38,347 nucleotides of DNA, taken from positions 1 through 38,347 of the forward strand of contig CAZUDI010000038.1 of assembly GCA_964618975.1 (NCBI GenBank), in the 5' to 3' direction. Shown piece after piece: positions 10,487-19,224 of this stretch; the first letter of the stretch is position 1; the number at the start of each line of letters is the position of its first letter. The stretch is from CAZUDI01 sp964618975 (GTDB lineage Bacteria > Desulfobacterota > Desulfomonilia > UBA1062). A program made the translations under genes and the position numbers. Below the pieces are notes generated by a model. It saw only the letters and a program-made list of their open reading frames with translations, did not search any database and had not been told where the DNA came from.

Positions 10487-11292
10487 GGAATATCCACTCC
10501 TGGGTGCGGTTTGGTCTGGGGCCGACGCCCGGCACAGGCGAGCGCCTGAATGGTGAGATGTCCGTTGAGGCTTTGCACGGCGGCCTCGACGCCGTAAACC
10601 TCGCGCAGGTTTTCCGGGGTGATCACCTCCGCGGGCGGCCCGCAGCAAAAGGACCGGCCTAGGTGCAGCAGCATGAGCGTGTGGGCAAAGCGCGCCGCCA
10701 GGTTGAGGTCGTGCAGGGCCATGACGATCCCCCGGCCCCCCTCGGCGGCCAGGCCGCATACCAGCTCGAGCATCTCGAGCTGGTGGCGCAGGTCCAGGCT
10801 GCTGGTGGGCTCGTCCAGCAGCATGAAGCGCGTCTCCTGGACCAGGGCGCGCGCCAGCAGCACCTTCTGGAGTTGCCCGCCACTGAGCTGGTCCAGGTCG
10901 CGCAGCGCCAGCTCGGTCAGGCCCAGCTGTGCGAGGATTTCCGCCGTGCGAGAGCGGTCCGCTTTCGAGGGCCGCCAGGCCAGGTGCGGCCTACGCCCGG
11001 CCAGCACGGCGTCGAAGACCCGCACGGGGAAGCGCACGGGCATGTCCTGGGGCACATAGGCCAGCTGGCGCGCCAGCTCGGCGCGGGACAACCCGCGGGT
11101 GTCGCTCCCGTCGAGCGTGACCGTGCCGCCTGACGGATTGAGGATGCGGGCGATGCACTTGATCAGGGTGGTCTTACCGGCGCCGTTGGGCCCCACGATG
11201 CCCAGGACCTCGCCCGGGGCCACGCCGGCATTCACGCCCCGCAGCACGTGCGTGCCGTTGTAGCTGAAAGAAAGCCCCGCAACCTCAAGCAT
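10483..11292 (-). CDS. Metal-chelate/cobalamin-type ABC importer ATPase (BtuD/FepC/HmuV-like)
   Basis: This is the ATPase of a type II ABC importer for iron complexes, heme or cobalamin (269 residues). Walker A GPNGAGKTT is at 34-42, the signature LSGGQLQK is followed by VLLARALVQ, Walker B is in FMLLDEPTSSLD, and the H-loop is in MALHDLN. The ATG at 11292 overlaps the permease stop by one base (TGATG), and the stop overlaps the cobN start by four. Longer in-frame starts run into permease sequence and were rejected. Together with the next two genes it forms a complete BtuCDF-like importer. Confidence 0.93.
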   Translation of the reverse strand: MLEVAGLSFSYNGTHVLRGVNAGVAPGEVLGIVGPNGAGKTTLIKCIARILNPSGGTVTLDGSDTRGLSRAELARQLAYVPQDMPVRFPVRVFDAVLAGRRPHLAWRPSKADRSRTAEILAQLGLTELALRDLDQLSGGQLQKVLLARALVQETRFMLLDEPTSSLDLRHQLEMLELVCGLAAEGGRGIVMALHDLNLAARFAHTLMLLHLGRSFCCGPPAEVITPENLREVYGVEAAVQSLNGHLTIQALACAGRRPQTKPHPGVDIP

Positions 11293-12323
11293 CACCAGTA
11301 CTCCCGGGAGCGCTGCAAGAGCAGGTAGAAGAAGAAGGGCACCCCGATGAAGGCGGTCATGATGCCGATGGGGATGACCTGCGGCGCCCAGAGGGTGTGG
11401 CCCAGGGTGTCGGCCGCCACCACGATCAGGGCCCCCACCAGGCCGGAGGCCGGCAGGAGCGTGTGGTGGTCGCCGCCGATCACCAGCCGCGTGATATGCG
11501 GCGCCACGAGCCCCACAAAGCCGATGACGCCCGTAAAGCAGATGCCGCCGGCGGTGACGAGCGAGGCCATAATCACCGCCGCCATCCGCAGGCCCTTCAC
11601 GTTCACGCCCAGCGCCAGGGCGGACTCGTCCCCCTGGCAGAGCAGGTCGAGGTCCCAGGCGCGGCGCAGAAAAAAGGGCACGGGCACCAGAATCATGAAG
11701 GCCGCCAGAGCAATCTCGCCCCAGCCGGCCTTGGAGAGGCTGCCGAAGAACCAGAAGACCACCTCGTGCACCTGTTCCATGGTGCCCATGTACTGCAGGA
11801 GCGAAGTCAACGAGGAGAACAGGAACATCTGCGCGATGCCGGCCAAGATCATGGTCTCGGTGGAGGCGCGCCGCAGCCGGGCGACCCCCAGGATGAGGCC
11901 CGCCGAGAGCATGGCGCAGACGAAGGCACCCCCGGCCACGCCCCAGGTGTTGAAGCCGCCGCAGAGCATGATGACGCTTACCGCCCCGAAACCCGCCCCC
12001 GAGCCCACCCCCAGGGTGTAGGGCGAGGCCAGGGGATTCTTGAGGATGGCCTGGAAGACGCTGCCCGCCATCCCCAGGCCGAACCCCACCAGCGCCCCCA
12101 TCAGGATGCGCGGCAGCCTGAGCATCCAGACGATGCTGTGAGCGCGCCCGGTATCCGTAACGAGCGAGGCCAGCACCTCGCGCACCCCCAGGCCGGAGGC
12201 GCCCACGCACAGGCCCGTCAGCATGGCCAGGGCCAGCGCCATGAGTGCAGCCACGAGGAAGAGGGTGCGGGTGGCGGCCTGATCGGCGTAGCCGCGGCAG
12301 AGCTCGACACTCTCGGGGTTCAC
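11292..12323 (-). CDS. FecCD/BtuC-family ABC transporter permease
   Basis: This integral-membrane permease (343 residues, about ten transmembrane helices) belongs to the BtuC/FecCD family, which carries iron-siderophores, heme or cobalamin across the inner membrane. Typical segments are RLPRILMGALVGFGLGMAGS, NPLASPYTLGVGSGAGFGA and GFVGLVAPHITRL; the last is the coupling region that contacts the ATPase. The start codon is GTG at 12323, overlapping the stop of the binding-protein gene (GTGA). The encoded ligand cannot be deduced from the permease alone. Confidence 0.93.
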   Translation of the reverse strand: MNPESVELCRGYADQAATRTLFLVAALMALALAMLTGLCVGASGLGVREVLASLVTDTGRAHSIVWMLRLPRILMGALVGFGLGMAGSVFQAILKNPLASPYTLGVGSGAGFGAVSVIMLCGGFNTWGVAGGAFVCAMLSAGLILGVARLRRASTETMILAGIAQMFLFSSLTSLLQYMGTMEQVHEVVFWFFGSLSKAGWGEIALAAFMILVPVPFFLRRAWDLDLLCQGDESALALGVNVKGLRMAAVIMASLVTAGGICFTGVIGFVGLVAPHITRLVIGGDHHTLLPASGLVGALIVVAADTLGHTLWAPQVIPIGIMTAFIGVPFFFYLLLQRSREYW

Positions 12324-13372
12324 CGGGGGGCCTCCCTGATGTCGGTCGAGGTGTAGACCCCGCGATAGGCCACGCCCTGGAAGCGCTCCAGGTATTCGCG
12401 GTGCAGCGCCTCAGGGTCGTAGTCGGCAAAGAGTTCGGGATGGATGGCGCACGCCATAAAGGCCACTCCCACGATCGAGCGCGGCCCGGCAAAGATGGCG
12501 CTGTCCAGGGCATGCACGTTGTTTGAAGCCACGGCCGGGATGTGCCCCCACGCCGGGCGGCGACGGATCGCGTCGCGGCGGCGGTCGAAGGCCGTGCGGT
12601 CTGTCAACAGGTAGCCGTTCTCGCGCGAGACGGCCTTGAAGATCACCTGAGGTTCGCGGGCCAGCACCCACTCGGGGGTCACCCGCGGGTAGGGGATGCC
12701 GAGCCCCGCGGCGATATTGCGGCCGTAGGCCAAAGTGCACATCATATCCCCGCCCGAACCCGGGCCCGAGGCGTGGTAGTCCGTATAGCCCTCGAGGTAG
12801 ACCGGCGGGAGGGAGGACGCGCGGGAGGCCCGCGCGCGGATTTCTGTCAGGGCGCGGCCGTGCCAGGCGCAGAAGGCCCCGGCCGCATCATTTCTGTCCA
12901 GCAGCCGCCCCAGGTCTAGCACCTCGCGCTCCAGGGTCGTGATCTTGTAGAAGTCCAGGCGCAGGACCTGGATCCCGAGGGGGGGGAGCTTCTGCTCCAG
13001 GAGCGGCCCGGGGTTGCGGCCGTAGGCGATCACCAGGTCGGGGTTCAATGCCACGATGGCCTCCAGTTCCGGCTCGTTCCAGCGGCCCACGCCGGGGAGA
13101 GCTGCCAGTTCGCCCCAGAAGCCGCTTGTCCGGTCGAGATCGGAGTGCACGCCCACGACGAGTTCCGTGGCCTTGAGGATCCGCAAGGCCTCGAGGGCGT
13201 CCGAGTTGAGCACCACGATCCTCTGGACGGGCAGGCGGACCTGCACCTGTTCCCCCCGGGAGTCCTCGAGCGTCAGGGTCTCGCAGAGCCCGATGCCGGA
13301 AAAACCCGGCAGCAAAACGGCCATAAGGCCGCCGATCAGGGCGCACAAGGGGAACAGGCGCAGGGCATACAT
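12320..13372 (-). CDS. Periplasmic substrate-binding protein of a metal-chelate ABC importer (BtuF/FepB-like)
   Basis: This 350-residue secreted protein captures the ligand in the periplasm and hands it to the permease. The N-terminus is a signal peptide with a hydrophobic core (ALIGGLMAVLLPGF); the cysteine near position 30 does not sit in a good lipobox. The helical-backbone binding-protein fold is shown by RIVVLNSDALEAL, the NPDLVIAYG motif after the first lobe, and the C-terminal segment SIVGVAFMACAIHPELF. The tail PEALHREYLERFQG resembles binding proteins that occur next to cobN-like genes in anaerobes and archaea. The gene begins one base after the receptor stop and overlaps the permease start. 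Confidence 0.9.
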   Translation of the reverse strand: MYALRLFPLCALIGGLMAVLLPGFSGIGLCETLTLEDSRGEQVQVRLPVQRIVVLNSDALEALRILKATELVVGVHSDLDRTSGFWGELAALPGVGRWNEPELEAIVALNPDLVIAYGRNPGPLLEQKLPPLGIQVLRLDFYKITTLEREVLDLGRLLDRNDAAGAFCAWHGRALTEIRARASRASSLPPVYLEGYTDYHASGPGSGGDMMCTLAYGRNIAAGLGIPYPRVTPEWVLAREPQVIFKAVSRENGYLLTDRTAFDRRRDAIRRRPAWGHIPAVASNNVHALDSAIFAGPRSIVGVAFMACAIHPELFADYDPEALHREYLERFQGVAYRGVYTSTDIREAPR

Positions 13373-13373
13373 G

Positions 13374-15575
13374 CTAGTACCTCAGGGAGACCTCGGCCAT
13401 GTAGGTACGGCCGTTTGTCAGGTAGTATTCGTAGTATTCGCGGTCGAAGAGGTTGTCGACACTCAGGGAGACCTCAAGGCCCTGATGCGGGGTGAGCGTC
13501 AGCTTGGCGTCCACGGTCAGGGACGGCTGGTAGGTGCCGTAGACCCCCTCCTCGTCGTCTCTGTTGTCGGAGTCGTTGTAGATCTTGCTGGAGTAGTGCC
13601 CCGCAATGCTGCCGGAGACCCACTTGTTCCGCGCGTCCAGGCCCAGGTTCCAGACCCTGCGGGGGATGCCGGCGAAGCGCTCGTACTCGCTCTCGATATC
13701 CGTGGGGTTGTCGGTGATCTTGGTATCGGTCAGGGTGTAGTTGGCCCACAGCGTGAACCAGTCGAAGACCTCCTGGGAGGCCTCGAGCTCCAGGCCGTAG
13801 GTGCGGGCGGCGCCGGCGTTGTTGCGCAGCTTGGTGTTGCCGTCGGTCTGGTAATAGATCAGGTCCTCGATGTCGCTCAGGTAGGCGGTGACGGCCAGCC
13901 GGGTCTTTTCGCCGAAGAGATACTGCTCCACGCCCATCTCGTAGGTCAGGACCTTCTCGGGCTTCAGCGCCGGGTTGCTCTGGTAGGTCGTGGCGTACGA
14001 CTGCCAGGAGCGGTAGAGCTCGTAGAGCGTGGGGGCGCGGAAGGCCTGCCCGACGGAGGCCCTAAGGGTCGTACCCGGCAGGACGCGGTAGACCGCGGCG
14101 ATCTTGGGGCTGACCTCGGACTTCGTGTTGCTGGGGTAGTACGACCGGTCGTCCGGCGCCCCCGAGACGCCGTCATAGACCTTCCAGGCGTCGTAGCGCA
14201 GCCCCAGGTACAGGCTCACGGGCTCGATCACGCGCCACTCGTCCTGGGCGAACAGGGCCCAGGTCTTCGAATTCCCGCCGGAATAGAAGGTACTGGGGCC
14301 CCTGCCGGTGAGGCAGCGGTAGAAGGGAACCTCGTAGTCGTCGGTGTCGGATTCATCCAGGCGGTAGGAGGCGCCCATGGTCAGGGTGTGGGCCTGCCCC
14401 AGGGGGAGATCTCCGCGCAGCTCGCCGAAGCGGCTCTGGTTCTCGGTGATCTTGAGGCTGCCGGGGGAGTCGACGTAGCCTTGCATGCCGCTGCCCGTCT
14501 CCAGCGTATAGCGGTCATCCACGATCACCGTGCCCGCCTGCGCATTGAGCTTGACGAGGCCGATTTTCTCCTCCAGGGCCAGGGTGTAGGTGTCGGTCTG
14601 GTTCTGCCCGATCCCGGTATAGCTGATGAAATCGTTGGGCCGGAAACGCGCGCGCCCGTCCCCGGCGATGGCGTAGGTGGTGTTGTCGCCGTAGGTGCCC
14701 AGGTAGGTGTGCGGCGGACCGTAATCATACTCGTTGCGGCCCGAGACGGCGGTGAAGGCCGCATAGCCCGTGTCCGAGAAGTCCAGGAGCAGCTTGGCGT
14801 CGAGCACCCGGCGCTCGGCGGCGTTGTCGCCCTTGTCGCCCACGACCCAGCGGCCGGGGTTGCCGTACTTGTCGTTCATGGGGTAGCCGCCCGCGACCGT
14901 ACCGGCCCCGGAGACCACCGTGGCCACGACCGGGGTGGTCACATACCCGTCCGTTTCCTCCTCCTCGTAGCCGATATGCAGGCTGAGGCAGTCCCACAGC
15001 CGGTCCCCGGCGCTGAGGCGGTAGCGTCTGCCCGCATTGGCGCCCCAGCCGGTCGTGGCGCTGAACTGCGGCTGGTCGGGGGTGCGGGTGATGATGTTGA
15101 TGACCCCGCCCATGGCGTTGCCGCCGTAGAGCGAGGAGGCCGCACCGCGCACCACCTCGATGCGCTCGATGTTGCCCGTGGGCAGCGTGCCCCAGTCAAG
15201 CCCCCCGGTGTAGGCGTCGTTGAGCGGCTGGCCGTCGAGCAGGATCAGGGTGTACTGGTCGCCATTGAAGCCCCGCAGCCTAACGGAGGCGGTGCTGTCC
15301 ATGAGTCCCTTGGAACGCTTGACGAAGACGCCTGCAAGGGAATTCAGGGCGTCGTCCACGGTCTGGATGTGTTCGGCCTGAAGGTCCTGCCGGGTGACCA
15401 CGGTCACGCTGCCGGGCACGTCCGCGAGCGTCTTGTCGCCCTTGGTGGCCGTCACCACCACGTCCACCGACCCCAGCACCGGCGGGGCCTCCTCGGCCCC
15501 CAGGGGTCCGGGTAGCCCCAAACCCATGGCCATGCACCCCACAACCAGTCGCATTACCCATCGCATGCTCATCAT
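13374..15575 (-). CDS. TonB-dependent outer-membrane receptor (BtuB/HmuR-like)
   Basis: This outer-membrane beta-barrel importer has 733 residues. A signal peptide ending near GPLGAEE is followed by a TonB box (DVVVTATKG). The plug domain then shows VPGSVTVVTRQDL, RLRGFNGDQ and IERIEVVRGAASSLYGGNAM. The barrel follows and ends in a terminal aromatic residue (AEVSLRY). Tyrosine-rich strands such as RKGYVT-like segments are typical of the class. The start at 15575 follows AGGAGAGG by a few bases; ATG at 15572 is also possible. The nearest named relatives by architecture are cobalamin (BtuB) and heme/hemin receptors. Coupling with a CobN-like protein supports a tetrapyrrole or metal chelate ligand. 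It is separated from tonB by 177 bases holding a repeat and an inverted repeat, so extra control here is possible. Confidence 0.94.
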   Translation of the reverse strand: MMSMRWVMRLVVGCMAMGLGLPGPLGAEEAPPVLGSVDVVVTATKGDKTLADVPGSVTVVTRQDLQAEHIQTVDDALNSLAGVFVKRSKGLMDSTASVRLRGFNGDQYTLILLDGQPLNDAYTGGLDWGTLPTGNIERIEVVRGAASSLYGGNAMGGVINIITRTPDQPQFSATTGWGANAGRRYRLSAGDRLWDCLSLHIGYEEEETDGYVTTPVVATVVSGAGTVAGGYPMNDKYGNPGRWVVGDKGDNAAERRVLDAKLLLDFSDTGYAAFTAVSGRNEYDYGPPHTYLGTYGDNTTYAIAGDGRARFRPNDFISYTGIGQNQTDTYTLALEEKIGLVKLNAQAGTVIVDDRYTLETGSGMQGYVDSPGSLKITENQSRFGELRGDLPLGQAHTLTMGASYRLDESDTDDYEVPFYRCLTGRGPSTFYSGGNSKTWALFAQDEWRVIEPVSLYLGLRYDAWKVYDGVSGAPDDRSYYPSNTKSEVSPKIAAVYRVLPGTTLRASVGQAFRAPTLYELYRSWQSYATTYQSNPALKPEKVLTYEMGVEQYLFGEKTRLAVTAYLSDIEDLIYYQTDGNTKLRNNAGAARTYGLELEASQEVFDWFTLWANYTLTDTKITDNPTDIESEYERFAGIPRRVWNLGLDARNKWVSGSIAGHYSSKIYNDSDNRDDEEGVYGTYQPSLTVDAKLTLTPHQGLEVSLSVDNLFDREYYEYYLTNGRTYMAEVSLRY

Positions 15576-15608
15576 ACCTCTCCTCTTTGAAGTGTTTTAT
15601 CTCTTTCC

Positions 15609-15631
15609 CGGATGCATCCGGGATGCATCCG
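15609..15631 (-). promoter_or_regulatory. Perfect 11-bp inverted repeat upstream of the receptor gene
   Basis: The arms CGGATGCATCC and GGATGCATCCG are separated by one base. They end 34 bases before the receptor start codon. This could be a protein-binding operator or a hairpin in the operon mRNA between tonB and the receptor. Confidence 0.4.
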
Positions 15632-15664
15632 TCTTCCCTGCATATCCACCGCCGGGCGCCCCTG

Positions 15665-15738
15665 TCATGGGTATGAACCCCAGGGCCAGCCTTTTAAGCT
15701 GCAAGCAGCGGGGGAATATGACCATCAGGCCATTGAGG
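15665..15738 (+). repeat. Dispersed intergenic repeat, copy A
   Basis: This copy has the GGGTATGAACCCC start and the GCTGCAAGCAGC hairpin followed by GGGGGAATATGACCAT. It lies in the tonB-receptor spacer. The same layout is seen in copies at 26851, 28387, 28463, 29778 and 35315, all in plus orientation. Confidence 0.7.
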
Positions 15739-15752
15739 CGCCCCTGCCCCCT

Positions 15753-16403
15753 TCAGGTGAGCTCGAAGACGATACCCACCTCCAGGCGCACCGCGCCCCC
15801 CGGGGCAGAGAGCGGCGGCGCCGGAAAGGGCGACGCCCGCAGGACCGCCTCGCGCGCGGCGCGGTCCAGCAGCGGGCTGCCCGAGCCCGCGAGCACCTTC
15901 AGCGCCGTCACCACGCCCGAAGCGTCGAGCTGAAGGCCAAGCTGCACGCGGCCCTGCGTGTGAGCGCGCCGGGCCTCATCCGGATAACGCTTGACGGCCT
16001 CGATCCGCAGGCGCACCAGTTCCAGATAGTCCCCGGCCGCCGGCCCCCCCTCCGCCGCGGCCGCCCCGCCGGGGTTACCGACCACGGAGGGACAGGGCAA
16101 GGCCCGGCTCTCCCCCGCCAGGGCCGGAGAGACGCGCTGCGGGGCCGTCGGCACGGGCAGGGGTGCGGGGGTCCAGGCCTGCGGGGGAGTGCCGACCTCC
16201 GGCGCCTGGTAGGCGGGCCGCACCCGGGGGCGCGGCGCCTGGCGCATCTGTTCGTCCGGATCATCCACCAGGGTGATCGCGCTCAAATGCACGCCCTCTC
16301 CCTTGAGCAGCCCCCCCAGGTGCGCAAAGGCCACCAGGTGCACCCCCAGGGAGAGCCCTGCCATGAGCAGGAGCAGCCGATGCGAGCCCCTGACCGGTCC
16401 CAC
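15753..16403 (-). CDS. tonB: TonB energy-transducing protein
   Basis: This 216-residue protein links the ExbB-ExbD motor to the outer-membrane receptor. An N-terminal membrane anchor (LLLLMAGLSLGVHLVAFAHL) is followed by a proline-rich periplasmic spacer (about 55-125). The C-terminal TonB domain is recognisable from KRYPDEARRAHTQGRVQLGL and the end FELT. The start is a GTG at 16403, three bases after the exbD stop; no ATG lies in a better position. A dedicated tonB beside its own receptor suggests that this system does not rely on a general TonB. Confidence 0.88.
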   Translation of the reverse strand: MGPVRGSHRLLLLMAGLSLGVHLVAFAHLGGLLKGEGVHLSAITLVDDPDEQMRQAPRPRVRPAYQAPEVGTPPQAWTPAPLPVPTAPQRVSPALAGESRALPCPSVVGNPGGAAAAEGGPAAGDYLELVRLRIEAVKRYPDEARRAHTQGRVQLGLQLDASGVVTALKVLAGSGSPLLDRAAREAVLRASPFPAPPLSAPGGAVRLEVGIVFELT

Positions 16404-16406
16404 GGC

Positions 16407-16814
16407 CTACAGCCCCCTTTGGGTGGCCAGGTTGAGCCGTGAGGCCCCGGCGGCCTGCGCGATGTCCATGACCGTCACCACCCGATCGAGCTCCAGCCAG
16501 CGGTCGGCCCGCACCGTGACCGTGGTTTCGCTCCTCGAGCCGATGGCCTGTTTGAGCGCGGAAAAAAGTTGGTCCTGGCCGATCTCGTGCTCAAAGAGGA
16601 AGATGCGGCCTTCCTTGTCCAGGCTGACGGTGATGTCCTGCCGGGCCAGCGGGGCCTTGGCGCGGGCCTCGGGCAGGGTGAGGTTCAGCCCCTCCTCGGT
16701 GATGAAATTGGTGGTCAAGAGGAAATAGATCAGCAGCAAGAAGACGATGTCGATCAGGGCCGTGAGCGGGGCCTGGATCTGGTAGCGGGGACGCTTGTGG
16801 CGGTGGACGAGCAT
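16407..16814 (-). CDS. exbD: Biopolymer transport protein ExbD/TolR
   Basis: This is the proton-channel partner of ExbB in the TonB motor (135 residues). A short cytoplasmic N-terminus is followed by the single membrane helix ALIDIVFLLLIYFLLTTNF, which carries the conserved channel aspartate at about residue 22. The periplasmic domain follows. The gene starts five bases after the exbB stop and ends three bases before tonB. Confidence 0.92.
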   Translation of the reverse strand: MLVHRHKRPRYQIQAPLTALIDIVFLLLIYFLLTTNFITEEGLNLTLPEARAKAPLARQDITVSLDKEGRIFLFEHEIGQDQLFSALKQAIGSRSETTVTVRADRWLELDRVVTVMDIAQAAGASRLNLATQRGL

Positions 16815-16819
16815 GGACG

Positions 16820-17425
16820 TTATCTCCCCCGGTAGGCCTTCAGCAGGGTGACCCCGCCGGTCTGCAGCCGTGACTCGTAGATATCGATGCGGGCGAGCAG
16901 ATAGCTGTGGGCCAGCATGGCCGGCAGGGCCACGCCCAGACCCAGGGCGGTCGTCAGCATGGCCTCCCAGATGCCCCCGGCCAGGACCGCGGCATTGACC
17001 GTCCCGCCCATGGCCTGGATGACCATGAAGGCCTTGATCAGCCCGATCACCGTGCCCAGCAGCCCCAGCAGGGGGGCGATGTTGGCGATGGTGGCCAGGG
17101 CCTGGATGTAGGTGGCGTGCCCGCGGATCTCCTCGTCGGTGGCATTGATGATCACGGTCTCGAGGATCTCGCGATCGGCGTCGCCCACCTCGAGTGCCTG
17201 GGCCAGGACGCGCCCCAGGGGGCAGCGGCTGGCGCGGGCGGTCTCCAGGGCGCGGGTCTCATCGCCCTGGACCACCAGGGCCGCCACGCGTGTATCTATT
17301 CCCTCGGCGCCGCGCCACAGGCGCGCGAACACGATCAGGCGCTCCACGAAAATGGCCAGCGCCAGGACCGAACAGAGCAGGATGGGGGCCACCAGCACGC
17401 CCCCGCGGGACAGAAACTCGATCAT
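16820..17425 (-). CDS. exbB: MotA/TolQ/ExbB proton channel family protein
   Basis: This 201-residue inner-membrane protein has three hydrophobic segments. The conserved MotA/TolQ/ExbB region is TIANIAPLLGLLGTVIGLIK followed by a helix near TALGLGVALPAMLAH. It forms the proton channel with ExbD and energises TonB. The ATG at 17425 overlaps the stop of the upstream repeat-protein gene by four bases (ATGA), so the repeat protein is tied into the TonB operon. Confidence 0.92.
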   Translation of the reverse strand: MIEFLSRGGVLVAPILLCSVLALAIFVERLIVFARLWRGAEGIDTRVAALVVQGDETRALETARASRCPLGRVLAQALEVGDADREILETVIINATDEEIRGHATYIQALATIANIAPLLGLLGTVIGLIKAFMVIQAMGGTVNAAVLAGGIWEAMLTTALGLGVALPAMLAHSYLLARIDIYESRLQTGGVTLLKAYRGR

Positions 17426-19224
17426 CGCTCCCTCTCCTCGTTGCAGCTGATTGCCGCTACGGGCTCAGCCGGCTCGGAGACCGCCCTGACATGGTCGGTC
17501 CGGCCGTCGAAGTCGTAGTCGCGGCTTTTTTGCACCAGCCTTTCCTCAGCGTCGTAGGTCTCCCACACATCCGGGCGCCCGTCGCGGTTGGTGTCTTCCT
17601 CCACCCGGCTCAGACGCGCGTCTTCATAGAAGAACCAGGTGTCATAGACACCGTCGCCGTCGCTGTCCTGGGCAGCCTGGCAGGCCCGGCCAGCCCCATC
17701 ATACTCCCAGGTCAGATCCCACTGCCCGTCGCCACGCATATCCTCCTGGCTACGGGTGAGCCGTCCCGCCGGGCCGAAGAGCTCGCGCATCCTGGGTGCG
17801 CCGTCGCCATCGCCGTCGCTCTCGCGCTCTCGCAGCACGCCGTCGCGGTAGGAAAGCGTCTCTTCAAAGTGGCCGTCGCCGTCGCGGTCGAGCAGGGTCA
17901 CCCGCTCCCAGCCGGGCTTCCCGAAGAGCTCGCGGGTCTCGAAACGGCCGTCATGATCGCTGTCGCGCGCGGTCTCCTGCACCTTGCCCCCCCCGTAGCG
18001 GGTCTTCAGGTCGATCTTGCCATCACGGTTGGTGTCCTGCTCCAGACGCGCGAGCACGCCCTGTTCGTAGTACTGCCAGGTATCAAAGGCGCCGTCGCCG
18101 TCGAGATCGCCTTCCACCCGGATAGGCGCGCCCCGGGCATCGAGGTGGGTGACAAGGTCCACCACGCCGTCGCCATCGCGGTCGGTCTCCTCGCTCAGCG
18201 GACGGCCATCGCGGTAGCCCACGGTGCTCTCAAAGCGCCCGTCACCATCGCGATCGACAAGCGTCCTCAAGGGGCTCTGCCCCTCCCAGGTGGTCACCCG
18301 GTCGGCTATGCCGTCAGCCAGGCTGTCCTCGCTCAGCTCGACCAGCGCCCCTTTGGCATCGAAGACAGACCAGCGGTCCGGCCGGCCGTCACCATCGGTG
18401 TCGCGCGCTTCGCGCTCCAGGCGCCCTTCCCGGTAAGTGGCCACCACCTCCCAGCGCCCGTCACCGTCTGAGTCCTCGCGGGTCTCCTGCACCCGGCCGG
18501 AACCGTCGTAGTGCACGACCTGCTCGGCCATCCCGTCCTGGTCAGCGTCGATGCGCCTCTCGTGCGGCTTTCCCTGGCGGAAGGTCAGCCACTCGTCCGG
18601 GGCCCCGTCACCGCTGGTATCGCGCTCAAAGGACTGCACGGCCCCACCCTCCAGGCGGCAGACGCTGTCCAGGCGTCCGTCACCGTCTTCGTCGCGGTGG
18701 ATCACCAGCGGTAGTTGGCCTCCGTCATAGTCGGTACGTGAGAGCAGCCCTCCGTCAGGGCGCAGGACCTCGCGGCAGGTGCGTATACCTTGCTGGTAGT
18801 GATCCACGGTCTCGCGAAAGCCGTCGCCGTCGCTGTCGCTCTCCCGACGCACGAGGGTCTCGTCCTCGTAATACTGGATGCACCCGGCACGTCCGTCTTG
18901 GCCCAGGTTCGTGGAGAGCTGCACCACCCGGCCATCCTCATCGAAGAGCACCCGTGAATTACCGCGATCGCCCTCTTGGGCGGCCGCGGCCCCGGGGACG
19001 GCCGCCCCCAGAATGCCCAGCAACAGCACCCCGGCCAGCACCACGCCCAGGATAGGTCTGGTCGTGGTGCTCCCTGCAGGGGCAAAGAAAACCTGACAGG
19101 AGCGCGAGGACGCCCCGCCCCTTCCCGGCGCTGGGGTTACCGGGCAGCGGGACGCCTCGCTCCAGAGGGTGGTGTAATCCTTGTCCGCCTGTATCCCTGA
19201 AATCATCATCGCCTCAAGTCTCAT
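17422..19224 (-). CDS. Exported repeat protein with about 19 calcium-loop-like D-x-D-G-D-G units
   Basis: This 600-residue protein has no name that I can assign. After about 58 residues comes one hydrophobic segment (LGVVLAGVLLLGILGAAV) followed by AAAAQ, like a signal peptide or anchor. The rest is about 19 tandem units of 23-25 residues. Each has a loop such as DSDGDGRWE or DTNRDGRPD, then an aromatic (often YxxG) and a basic/acidic stretch. The loops resemble EF-hand, dockerin or thrombospondin type 3 calcium sites; the YxxG part recalls YD/MORN-like repeats. The protein is predicted to lie outside the cytoplasm and to bind divalent metal. The start at 19224 overlaps the DUF3842 stop (ATGA) and its stop overlaps exbB, so it is translated with the TonB genes. 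The long leader before the hydrophobic segment is odd, and a later non-ATG start is possible. Confidence 0.85.
   Translation of the reverse strand: MRLEAMMISGIQADKDYTTLWSEASRCPVTPAPGRGGASSRSCQVFFAPAGSTTTRPILGVVLAGVLLLGILGAAVPGAAAAQEGDRGNSRVLFDEDGRVVQLSTNLGQDGRAGCIQYYEDETLVRRESDSDGDGFRETVDHYQQGIRTCREVLRPDGGLLSRTDYDGGQLPLVIHRDEDGDGRLDSVCRLEGGAVQSFERDTSGDGAPDEWLTFRQGKPHERRIDADQDGMAEQVVHYDGSGRVQETREDSDGDGRWEVVATYREGRLEREARDTDGDGRPDRWSVFDAKGALVELSEDSLADGIADRVTTWEGQSPLRTLVDRDGDGRFESTVGYRDGRPLSEETDRDGDGVVDLVTHLDARGAPIRVEGDLDGDGAFDTWQYYEQGVLARLEQDTNRDGKIDLKTRYGGGKVQETARDSDHDGRFETRELFGKPGWERVTLLDRDGDGHFEETLSYRDGVLRERESDGDGDGAPRMRELFGPAGRLTRSQEDMRGDGQWDLTWEYDGAGRACQAAQDSDGDGVYDTWFFYEDARLSRVEEDTNRDGRPDVWETYDAEERLVQKSRDYDFDGRTDHVRAVSEPAEPVAAISCNEERER

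Noticed and set aside
13056..15515. 819-residue plus-strand frame
   Set aside because: It is antisense to the TonB-dependent receptor, is low-complexity (G, V, D, L rich) and has no motifs. It is a GC-rich shadow.
17422..19224. CRISPR-like regular repeats
   Set aside because: The periodicity is in the encoded protein. The DNA units vary in length and sequence and there are no spacers.
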